DNA of 60,919 bases. Origin: Sphingomonas citri. GTDB lineage: Bacteria; Pseudomonadota; Alphaproteobacteria; Sphingomonadales; Sphingomonadaceae. Positions 9,704 to 16,710 of this stretch are shown here, piece by piece. Position 1 is the first letter of the stretch. Each line of letters opens with the position of its first letter. The notes beneath the pieces were generated by a model. That model ran no database searches, had not been told where the DNA came from, and worked only from the letters and a program-made list of their open reading frames with translations. The translations under genes and the position numbers were made by a program. The stretch spans positions 1-60,919 of the forward strand of contig NZ_JAHXZN010000014.1 in the NCBI RefSeq assembly GCF_019429485.1. Direction: 5' to 3'.

Positions 9704-10596
9704 GGCAGTTTCTCCCCGGTGCCGGCCTCGAGCACCGCGTACCAGCGCGCGCGGGTCCACTCGACCTTGTGAGCGTCCGCCGCGGCGCGCACGCGTGCCG
9801 GGTTCTGCGAGCCGATGATCGGGATAACCCGCGCGGGATGCGCCATCACCCAGGACAGCGCCGCGGTGGCCGCGTCGACGCCGACCTCGGCGCCCTGCTC
9901 GGCGAGCAGTCGCGCCGCCGGGTGCGACGGGTCCGCCAGCCGACCGCCGCCGAGCGGCGACCAGGCGAGCACCGCGAGGTCGAGCCGCATCGCCTGGTCG
10001 AGCACGCCGTCGAACAGCGGCGCGGCGCGCAGCGGCGAGAATTCGGGCTGGGTGCTCGCCAGCGGCTGCGCGAGGAAGGACTGGAGCGCCTCCAGCTCGC
10101 GCACCGAATGGTTGGAGACGCCGAGAGCGCGTACCTTGCCCGTCTCCACCATCCGGGTCAGCGCTGCGGCGACCTCCTGCGGGTGCGTGAGGAAGTCGCG
10201 ACGATGGACCTGGTAGAGGTCGATCACGTCGACGCCGAGGCGGCGCAGCGAGTCGTCGAGCGCCCCGGCGAGATAGTCGGCGCTCGAATTGTAGGGAATG
10301 CCGGGCCGGATGCCGCCCTTGGTCGCGATCACCATACGGTCACGCAGCGCCCGCTGCTCGGCGAGCGCGCGGCCGAACAATTCCTCGGCCGAGCCGAAGC
10401 CCGCCGGCACGTCCGCACCGTAGATGTCGGCGGTGTCGAACAGCGTGATCCCGGCCTCGAGTGCGGCGTCGATCAGCGCGCACACCGGCGCGATGTCGTC
10501 GCCGGCGAGGCGCCACATGCCCCAGGCGAGCGGTGAGACGGTCAGCCCGCTCTTGCCGAGCGGGCGCGGTTGGTTCGATAGGCGCAGCGTCGTCAT
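9700..10596 (-). CDS. Aldo/keto reductase
   Basis: A 298-residue NADPH-dependent TIM-barrel oxidoreductase with the full catalytic tetrad: Asp54 and Tyr59 (FDTADIYG), Lys93 (ATKGG) and His131 (LYQVHRRD). It is the first gene of a two-gene unit with the SsuD-like monooxygenase, overlapping it by ATGA. A second ATG lies 12 bases upstream (10608); neither start has a good ribosome site. The pairing matches SmoB with SmoC, where the aldo-keto reductase turns 6-oxo-glucose into glucose after desulfonation. Family is certain; that role is inference. Confidence 0.88.
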   Translation of the reverse strand: MTTLRLSNQPRPLGKSGLTVSPLAWGMWRLAGDDIAPVCALIDAALEAGITLFDTADIYGADVPAGFGSAEELFGRALAEQRALRDRMVIATKGGIRPGIPYNSSADYLAGALDDSLRRLGVDVIDLYQVHRRDFLTHPQEVAAALTRMVETGKVRALGVSNHSVRELEALQSFLAQPLASTQPEFSPLRAAPLFDGVLDQAMRLDLAVLAWSPLGGGRLADPSHPAARLLAEQGAEVGVDAATAALSWVMAHPARVIPIIGSQNPARVRAAADAHKVEWTRARWYAVLEAGTGEKLP

Positions 10597-10626
10597 CCGC
10601 GGCGGCATGGCACAGGGTTGGACGTG

Positions 10627-11715
10627 ATGGTAGCCGAGATCAGGTACGGATTGGTCGGCACGGGCATGATGGGGGTCGAGCACCTCCGCAACATCGCGTT
10701 GGTGCCCGGCGCGCGCGTCGTCGCGCTCGCAGACCCGGTGCTGACCTCGCTCGGCTGGGCGCGCGATGCGCTCGGCGACGCCGCCGCCGGCGCGACCGCC
10801 TATGACTCGGCCGAGGGACTGGCGCGCGACGCGCAGGTCGACGCGATCGTGATCGCCTCGCCCAATCACACCCACCGCGCCGTACTGGAGCCGCTGTTCG
10901 CCACCGACGCGGCGATTTTGTGCGAGAAGCCGCTCGCCACCACGCTCGACGACGCGCGCTGGATCGTCGATCGGGCAGCCAGGCGCGCGGCGCCGTTCTG
11001 GACCGGCATGGAATATCGCTTCATGCCGCCCGCCGCCGCCTTCATCGAACAGGTCCATGCCGGGCGCGTCGGCGCGCTGCGCATGCTGTCGATCCGCGAG
11101 CACCGCTTCCCCTTCCTCGAGAAGGTCGGCGACTGGAACCGCTTCGCGCGCAACACCGGCGGCACGATGGTGGAGAAATGCTGCCACTTCTTCGACCTGA
11201 TGCGCGTGATCACCGGCGCCGAGCCGGTGCGCGTCCACTGCTCGGGCGCGATGGACGTCAACCATCTCGACGAGCGCTACGGCGGCGAGCGCCCCGACAT
11301 CATCGACAACAGCTTCACCACCGTCGATTTCAGCAACGGCGTCCGCGCCCTGCTCGACCTCTGCATGTTCGCCGACGGCGCCGAGCATCAGGAGGAGATG
11401 AGCGCCACCGGCGACGCCGCGCGGCTCGACGTACTGATCCCACCGGGCGAGCTGGTGTTCTCGCCACGCACTGGCTTCGGCAATCCGAAACGGGTGGAGC
11501 GCTCCACCGTCGCGATCGACCCGGTCGCGCATGCCGCCGGCAGCCACGAGGGCGCGACCTACTACCAGCATCTCGCCTTCGCCGCCGCAGTGCGCGGCGA
11601 GGCGCCGGTGCAGGTGAGCGCGGAGGACGGGCTGCGCGCGGTCGCGATCGGGGTCGCGGCCGAGATCAGCGCGCGCGAGCACCGCGTCGTCGAGATGAAG
11701 GAGCTGGGGCTGTGA
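10627..11715 (+). CDS. Gfo/Idh/MocA family NAD(P)-binding protein
   Basis: A 362-residue protein with an N-terminal Rossmann fold (GLVGTGMMG, Gly11-x-Gly13-x-x-Gly16), the EKPLATT loop with Lys101, and a C-terminal domain whose GGTMVEKCCHFFD segment carries His187 and Asp190. Members are sugar or inositol dehydrogenases, but the fold also hosts NAD-dependent glycosidases (GH109, GH188). AGGG lies 9 bases before the ATG; TTG at 10618 or GTG at 10624 are alternative starts. It is divergent from the aldo-keto reductase with only about 30 bases between them, and overlaps the next gene by GTGA. Substrate unknown. Confidence 0.85.
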   Translation: MVAEIRYGLVGTGMMGVEHLRNIALVPGARVVALADPVLTSLGWARDALGDAAAGATAYDSAEGLARDAQVDAIVIASPNHTHRAVLEPLFATDAAILCEKPLATTLDDARWIVDRAARRAAPFWTGMEYRFMPPAAAFIEQVHAGRVGALRMLSIREHRFPFLEKVGDWNRFARNTGGTMVEKCCHFFDLMRVITGAEPVRVHCSGAMDVNHLDERYGGERPDIIDNSFTTVDFSNGVRALLDLCMFADGAEHQEEMSATGDAARLDVLIPPGELVFSPRTGFGNPKRVERSTVAIDPVAHAAGSHEGATYYQHLAFAAAVRGEAPVQVSAEDGLRAVAIGVAAEISAREHRVVEMKELGL

Positions 11716-13079
11716 GCCTCGTCCAGCCCGGCGACCATGTCGCGATCGTCGGCGGCGGCTTCTCAGGGACGCTGCTCGCGATCAACCTCGTCCGCCACGA
11801 CGGCCCGCGCGCGACGCTGATCGAGCGGCGCCCCGCGCAGGTCGCGCGCGGCGTCGCCTATAGCGCGGCGCACGACGAGCATCTGCTCAATGTCCGCGCC
11901 GGCAACATGAGCGCGCTGCCCGACGACCCCGACCATTTCGTCCGCTGGCTCGAGCGCGAGGGGCTGGGCGAGCGCACCACCTTCGTGCCGCGCAAAATCT
12001 ACGGCCGCTATCTCCGCGCGATGCTCGAGGAGGCCGCCGCGGCCAACCCGGAGCGGCTGACGCTGGTGACGGGCGAGGTCTGCGCGCTCGACTGCGACTC
12101 CCGGGGTTTCGCGCTGACGCTGGCCGAGGGCGGGCGCGTCGCGGCCGATGTGGCGGTGCTCGCGCTCGGCAACCTGCCGCCGCACAGCCCGCCCGGGCTC
12201 GACCCGGCGACGCTGCCCGACGGCTGCTACCGCGCCGATCCCTGGGCCGGCGACATCGCCGAGGGGCTGACCGACGCGGACGAGGTGGTGCTGGTCGGCA
12301 CCGGGCTGACCGCGATCGACGCCGCGCTGCTGCTCGACTCCTCGGGATTCCGCGGGCGCATCCTCGCGCTGTCGCGACGCGGGTTGGTGCCGCGCCGCCA
12401 CGCCGACGGCGCGGCGCGGCCCGGGCTGAGCGAGCGTCCCGCGGCAACGCTCTCGGCGCTGGTGCGCGCGGTGCGCGATCGCGCCGAGGCGATCGGCTGG
12501 CGCGCCGCTGTCGACGAGCTGCGCCCGGTGACCCAGATGATGTGGGGCAGCGCCGACGCGGCGACGCGCGCGCGCTTCCTCCGCCACCTGCGGCCCTATT
12601 GGGACGTGCACCGCCACCGGCTCGCGCCCGCCGTGGCGGGACGGATCGACGCGCTGGAGGAGGCGGGGCGGCTGCGCTTCGCCGCGGGCAAGCTGGTCGG
12701 GGCGGAGGCGGACGGCACCCACGCGCTGCTGCGCTGGCGCGGGCGCGGCGGCGAGGCGGTGACGACGACGCGCGCGGCCCGCATCGTCAACTGCACCGGG
12801 CCGCAGGGTGACCTGCTGCGCTCGCGCGAGCCGCTGATCCGCCAGCTGCTCGCCGCGGGCATGATCCGTCCCGACGCGCTGCGGATCGGCCTCGACGTCG
12901 ACCGCCAGTCGCGCGTGGTCGCCGCCGACGGCGGGATCAGCGACCGGCTCTACTGTATCGGGCCGATGACGCGCGGCGAGCTGTGGGAAGTGGTGGCGGT
13001 ACCCGATATCCGGCAGCAGAACTGGACGCTCGCACGCCGTCTCGCCAACGCGCAATGGGTCGGCGGCGAGGGGCTGTGA
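11712..13079 (+). CDS. FAD/NAD(P)-binding protein, YdhS-like
   Basis: A 455-residue protein with an N-terminal dinucleotide fold (VAIVGGGFSG, residues 10-19) and a second nucleotide site near residue 200 (VVLVGTGLTAID), as in the poorly characterised YdhS group. The GTG start at 11712 overlaps the stop of the Gfo/Idh/MocA gene, so they form one operon. No signal peptide or membrane segment is seen. In this setting it could serve as an oxidoreductase or flavin-delivering partner, but nothing in the sequence proves that. Its nearest well-known relatives are themselves uncharacterised. Confidence 0.75.
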   Translation: MSLVQPGDHVAIVGGGFSGTLLAINLVRHDGPRATLIERRPAQVARGVAYSAAHDEHLLNVRAGNMSALPDDPDHFVRWLEREGLGERTTFVPRKIYGRYLRAMLEEAAAANPERLTLVTGEVCALDCDSRGFALTLAEGGRVAADVAVLALGNLPPHSPPGLDPATLPDGCYRADPWAGDIAEGLTDADEVVLVGTGLTAIDAALLLDSSGFRGRILALSRRGLVPRRHADGAARPGLSERPAATLSALVRAVRDRAEAIGWRAAVDELRPVTQMMWGSADAATRARFLRHLRPYWDVHRHRLAPAVAGRIDALEEAGRLRFAAGKLVGAEADGTHALLRWRGRGGEAVTTTRAARIVNCTGPQGDLLRSREPLIRQLLAAGMIRPDALRIGLDVDRQSRVVAADGGISDRLYCIGPMTRGELWEVVAVPDIRQQNWTLARRLANAQWVGGEGL

Positions 13080-13083
13080 GGAG

Positions 13084-13163
13084 CCGTGCTCCTGCGGACG
13101 CAGGAGCCTATCGCTACGAGCGCGGCATCAGAGGCCGCCGACCCCCGCGCTCGCGGGAGCACG
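13084..13163. repeat. REP-like paired palindrome, family E copy 1
   Basis: The left unit GCTCCTGCGGACGCAGGAGC is a small palindrome; the right unit GCTCGCGGGAGCAC is a shorter partner. Related units occur at 20751-20828, 42336-42363 and 55796-55874, with a weak one near 14760-14780. It lies just past the YdhS-like stop codon. Confidence 0.75.
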
Positions 13164-13271
13164 GAAGCGCCCGGGCCGACGCATCATAACAGCGCAGCGC
13201 GGGTCGGTGCGCGCATTGTGCGGCGCGGCGCGATCCCGTACGCTCGGCGCTCGCCACCGGAAGACCGACTC

Positions 13272-13685
13272 ATGACCGCGCACGCGCACGAATATTCCGT
13301 CCATGTCGCGGACGAGGACATCGACTTCATGGGCCACGTCAACAACGCGGTCTATCTCAAGTGGGTCCAGGCCGCGGTGATGGACTATTGGGAGCGCGTC
13401 GCGCCGCCCGAGGCGGTGGCGCAGCATCTCTGGGTCGCGCTCAAGCACGAGATCACCTATCGCCGACCGACCTTCCTGGAGGACGGCATCGTCGCCGAGG
13501 TCATCGCGGAGAAGGCGCAGGGCGCGCGTACCTTCTTCAGCACCTTGTTCAAGCGTGGCGAGGAGATCGTCGCCGAGGTGAGCAGCGTGTGGTGCTGTCT
13601 CGACGCCGCGACCCAGCGCCCGGCGCGGCTCGCCAAGGACGTGATCGCGCGCTTCGTCGCCGAGCCCAGTACCGCGCGCGGTTGA
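13272..13685 (+). CDS. Acyl-CoA thioesterase, 4-hydroxybenzoyl-CoA thioesterase (hotdog) family
   Basis: A 137-residue single-domain hotdog protein. The 4HBT signature is present at residues 16-30 (DIDFMGHVNNAVYLK), with the Asp and His-Val-Asn-Asn expected at the active site. An upstream in-frame ATG at 13086 would start inside a repeat and is rejected. Such enzymes hydrolyse acyl-CoA thioesters in the cytoplasm, often as quality control. It sits alone, 192 bases after the FAD protein and 53 bases before the sugar kinase gene. Substrate chain length cannot be told. Confidence 0.85.
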   Translation: MTAHAHEYSVHVADEDIDFMGHVNNAVYLKWVQAAVMDYWERVAPPEAVAQHLWVALKHEITYRRPTFLEDGIVAEVIAEKAQGARTFFSTLFKRGEEIVAEVSSVWCCLDAATQRPARLAKDVIARFVAEPSTARG

Positions 13686-13738
13686 CGCCGCCGTCCCCAG
13701 CCCCGACACACGGCGGCGCAACGGGGTAGGGGAGAGCG

Positions 13739-14737
13739 ATGGGCAGGCTGCTGGCGTTCGGCGAGGTGATGCTGCGATTGTCGCCGCCGGGGCGCGAGCT
13801 GCTGCTCCAGTCGCCGCGGCTCGATGTGTGGGTCGCGGGCGCCGAGGCAAATGTCGTTACCCAGCTCGCCTGCCTCGGCCATGACGTCGCTTTCGCCAGC
13901 CGCGTGCCGGACAATGATCTCGGCCGCGCCGCGCTGCGCACCTTGCGCGCGCACGGTGTCGACGTTTCCCATGTCGCGCTCGGCGGCGAGCGGATCGGGC
14001 TCTATTTCGCCACCACCGGCGCGGGATTGCGCGCGACCGAGGTGGTGTACGACCGCGCTCACTCCGCCTTCGCCGAGGCGCCGGCCGAGTCGTGGGACTG
14101 GGACCGGTTGCTCGACGGCGTCGACCGGCTCCACCTCTCGGGCATCACCCCCGCGCTCGGTCCGGTGCCGGCCCGCAGCGCGGTCGCGGCGGCGCAAGCG
14201 GCGGCGTCTCGTGGCGTGGCGGTCTCCTTCGATGGCAATTGGCGCGGCAAGCTGTGGGCGCGCTGGGACGGTGACCCGCGCGCGATCCTCGGCGAGATCG
14301 TCCGCCACGCCGACCTGATATTCGGCAACCATCGCGACGTCGCGCTGCTGCTGGGCCGCGACGATCTCGCCGGCGACCCCCGCCGCGCGGCCGAGGCGGC
14401 CTTCGACGCCTTCCCGACGCTGCGGACGATCGCCTCGACCGCGCGGCACGTCGAGCATGTCGATCTCAACCGTCTCTCGGCGCGCATCGACACACGCGAG
14501 CGAGCGGTCGAGAGCGAGGAAGTGGTGCTCGCCGGCATCGTCGACCGGATCGGTGGCGGCGACGCCTTCGCCGCCGGCGTACTCCACGCGCTGCGGCGGG
14601 GCCAGGGCGCCGAGGCGGCGGCGCGAAGCGGGCTGGCGCTCGCGGCGCTCAAGCACTCGCTCCCGGGCGACGCGGGGCTGTTCCGCGAGAGCGACCTCGA
14701 CGCGTTCCTCAGCGGTGAGTTGGACGTGCGGCGGTAG
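13739..14737 (+). CDS. kdgK: PfkB-family sugar kinase, probable 2-keto-3-deoxygluconate kinase
   Basis: A 332-residue ribokinase-fold enzyme. The C-terminal signature GGGDAFAAG carries the catalytic base Asp275; the N-terminal GAEANVVTQLACLG segment and the LHLSGITPAL and FDGNWRGKLW segments are typical of KDG kinases. It would phosphorylate 2-keto-3-deoxygluconate for the Entner-Doudoroff pathway, which dominates sugar breakdown in sphingomonads. GGGGAGAG precedes the start. It converges on the next gene with a 66-base gap. No KDPG aldolase gene is nearby, so fructokinase-like or other KDG analogues remain possible. Confidence 0.8.
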   Translation: MGRLLAFGEVMLRLSPPGRELLLQSPRLDVWVAGAEANVVTQLACLGHDVAFASRVPDNDLGRAALRTLRAHGVDVSHVALGGERIGLYFATTGAGLRATEVVYDRAHSAFAEAPAESWDWDRLLDGVDRLHLSGITPALGPVPARSAVAAAQAAASRGVAVSFDGNWRGKLWARWDGDPRAILGEIVRHADLIFGNHRDVALLLGRDDLAGDPRRAAEAAFDAFPTLRTIASTARHVEHVDLNRLSARIDTRERAVESEEVVLAGIVDRIGGGDAFAAGVLHALRRGQGAEAAARSGLALAALKHSLPGDAGLFRESDLDAFLSGELDVRR

Positions 14738-14803
14738 GCAGCCTGAGGGCTTAACCGTGATCCTGCGCCTGCAGGAGGCCAGAGCGGCTAGCGTGAACGC
14801 GAG

Positions 14804-15391
14804 TCACCGTCGCCCGATCAGCGCCTCGGCGCGTGCGACCTCATGCGCCGCGACCTGGCTCGTCACGCGCAGGAATAAGCGCTGCGCCTGGTGCCACGCG
14901 CCGCGCTCGTCCGCGACGCTGCGCACCCGCCGCCCGGCGATGAGCTGGCTGCCCCAGGCGTCGAGCGTCGAGCGGATCGCTGCCGCGTCGTGCTGCGGCT
15001 GGATCACCACGGAGGGGAAAGGCAGCGGCGTGCCCGGCGAGGCGAACAGGCCGGGGTCGCCGTCGACGCCAGTTTCCTCGCCGCGCGGGGCGAAGAGCAG
15101 CGCGCCCGCGATCCGCGACACATAATCGGCCGGCGAGAGCCGCCCCCACCAGGCGCTCGCGGCGCAGCCCAGCCCGTCGGCGATCAGCAGCACCGGCCGC
15201 TGCGTCGCGCATACCGCCTGGTCGACCTTCGCCGCCCAGATCTTGCGGTCGGCGCGCGATCGCACCGACAGCGGCAGCGCGCGCGGGTCGTCGGCGGGCC
15301 AGCCGAACATCGTCTTCCAGGTCGGCACCGGTCGCGCCGAGTCGTTGATCGCGAGCACGGCGAACGGCCCCGAGTCGGCGATGGCGAACAT
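14804..15391 (-). CDS. RBBP9/YdeN-like alpha/beta-hydrolase-fold protein with degenerate active site
   Basis: A 195-residue cytoplasmic protein. The layout W-x-x-M-x-x-W near residue 25, a central beta strand-turn (PVLLIADGLGC, residues 66-76), GALLFAP and LPFPSVVIQPQHD match the RBBP9/YdeN serine-hydrolase family. In active members the turn is G-H-S-L-G; here it is A-D-G-L-G with Gly73 at the nucleophile position, and no clear catalytic His follows. It is therefore probably a non-catalytic member. It is divergent from the thiolase gene, with a 181-base gap. The family assignment rests on pattern likeness only. Confidence 0.55.
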   Translation of the reverse strand: MFAIADSGPFAVLAINDSARPVPTWKTMFGWPADDPRALPLSVRSRADRKIWAAKVDQAVCATQRPVLLIADGLGCAASAWWGRLSPADYVSRIAGALLFAPRGEETGVDGDPGLFASPGTPLPFPSVVIQPQHDAAAIRSTLDAWGSQLIAGRRVRSVADERGAWHQAQRLFLRVTSQVAAHEVARAEALIGRR

Positions 15392-15521
15392 GATCGTCTC
15401 CCAAGGATCGGCGTCGGCAGGCTAGGCTATCCGATCGCGGAGACGAGTCCAGATGCGCTTGGCATCGCAGCAGTTCTTCTATCATCGCGGTGAAGCGAGC
15501 CGATCGCAGCTTGAGCGCGCA

Positions 15522-15536
15522 TTGACGTTGACGTAA
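15522..15536. promoter_or_regulatory. Putative operator upstream of the beta-oxidation genes
   Basis: TTGACGTTGACGTAA lies 37 bases before the thiolase start codon. It resembles the ACGTTnACGT-type palindrome that, as I recall, is bound by LiuR/LiuQ-type regulators of branched-chain amino-acid and fatty-acid breakdown. No such regulator gene is in the window. A GAGAGGA ribosome site follows at about 15560. Confidence 0.35.
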
Positions 15537-15572
15537 GCGGCATCCAATGAACTCGGACTCGAGAGGAATGAG

Positions 15573-16709
15573 ATGAGCAACGTCGTGATCGCCGGCTATG
15601 CCCGGTCGCCCTTCCAGCTCGCGGGCAAGGGCGAGCTGGCGCGCGTGCGCCCCGACGACCTCGCCGCGCAGGTGATCCGCGGGCTGCTGGAGAAGACGAA
15701 GGTCGACCCTGCCGCGGTCGAGGACATCATCCTGGGCTGCGCCTTCCCCGAGGGCGAGCAGGGGCTCAACGTCGCGCGGCTCGTCGGGCTGCTCGCCGAT
15801 TTGCCGCTGTCGGTCGGCGGCATGACGGTGAACCGCTTCTGCGGCTCGTCGATGAGCGCGATCCATATCGCCGTGGGGCAGATCCAGATCGGCGCGGGCG
15901 AGGCGTTCATCTGCGCCGGGCTCGAGTCGATGAGCCGCATCCCGATGGGCGGCTACAACCCGCTGCCCAGCCCCGAGCTCGCCGCCAAGAGCCCGGGCGC
16001 GTACATGGGGATGGGCCAGACCGCCGAGAATGTCGCGCAGCAATATCAGATCACGCGTGCCGAGCAGGAGGCGTTCGCGATCAGGAGCCAGCAGAAGGCC
16101 GCCGCGGCGCGCGGCGAGGGCCGCCTCGCCGAGGAGATCGTGCCGATCCGCACCAAGAAGGGCGAGGTGACGCAGGACGGCATCATCCGCCCCGAGACCA
16201 CCGCCGAGGTGCTCGCCGGGCTCAAGCCCGCGTTCAGCGCGGACGGCTCGGTGACCGCGGGCACCTCCTCGCCGCTCACCGACGGCGCCAGCGCGGTGCT
16301 GGTCACCTCGGAGGAATTCGCGGCCAAGCACGGGCTCAAGGTGCTGGCGAGGATCGTGTCGGTCGGCGTCGCCGGCTGCGCGCCCGAGACGATGGGGCTG
16401 GGGCCGATCGGCGCCTCGAAGAAGGCGCTGGAGCGCGCCGGTATCGCGGCGGGAGACCTCGACGTGGTCGAGATCAACGAGGCCTTCGCCAGCCAGGCGA
16501 TCGCCTGCATCCGCGATCTCGGGCTCAAGGAGGAGACGATCAATCTGGACGGCGGCGCGATCGCGATCGGCCACCCGCTCGGCGCCACCGGCGCACGCAT
16601 CGTCGGCAAGGCGGCGGCGCTGCTGGAGCGCGAGGGCGGCCGCTACGCACTGGCGACGCAATGTATCGGCGGCGGGCAGGGCATCGCCACGGTGCTGGAG
16701 CGCGCGTGA
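15573..16709 (+). CDS. fadA: Acetyl-CoA C-acyltransferase (3-ketoacyl-CoA thiolase)
   Basis: A 378-residue thiolase. The nucleophile is Cys90 (VNRFCGSS), with His334 (GHPLGATG) and Cys364 (QCIGGGQG) completing the active site. It cleaves 3-ketoacyl-CoA to acetyl-CoA and a shortened acyl-CoA in beta-oxidation. The degradative role is inferred from the next gene, a dehydrogenase-hydratase fusion starting one base after its stop; the two surely form one operon and probably one complex. A strong GAGAGGA precedes the start. Confidence 0.93.
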   Translation: MSNVVIAGYARSPFQLAGKGELARVRPDDLAAQVIRGLLEKTKVDPAAVEDIILGCAFPEGEQGLNVARLVGLLADLPLSVGGMTVNRFCGSSMSAIHIAVGQIQIGAGEAFICAGLESMSRIPMGGYNPLPSPELAAKSPGAYMGMGQTAENVAQQYQITRAEQEAFAIRSQQKAAAARGEGRLAEEIVPIRTKKGEVTQDGIIRPETTAEVLAGLKPAFSADGSVTAGTSSPLTDGASAVLVTSEEFAAKHGLKVLARIVSVGVAGCAPETMGLGPIGASKKALERAGIAAGDLDVVEINEAFASQAIACIRDLGLKEETINLDGGAIAIGHPLGATGARIVGKAAALLEREGGRYALATQCIGGGQGIATVLERA

Positions 16710-16710
16710 C

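Noticed and set aside
13086..13271. Extended start of the hotdog thioesterase
   Set aside because: The extension is translated repeat DNA; the family begins a few residues before the DxDFMGHVNN motif, fitting 13272.
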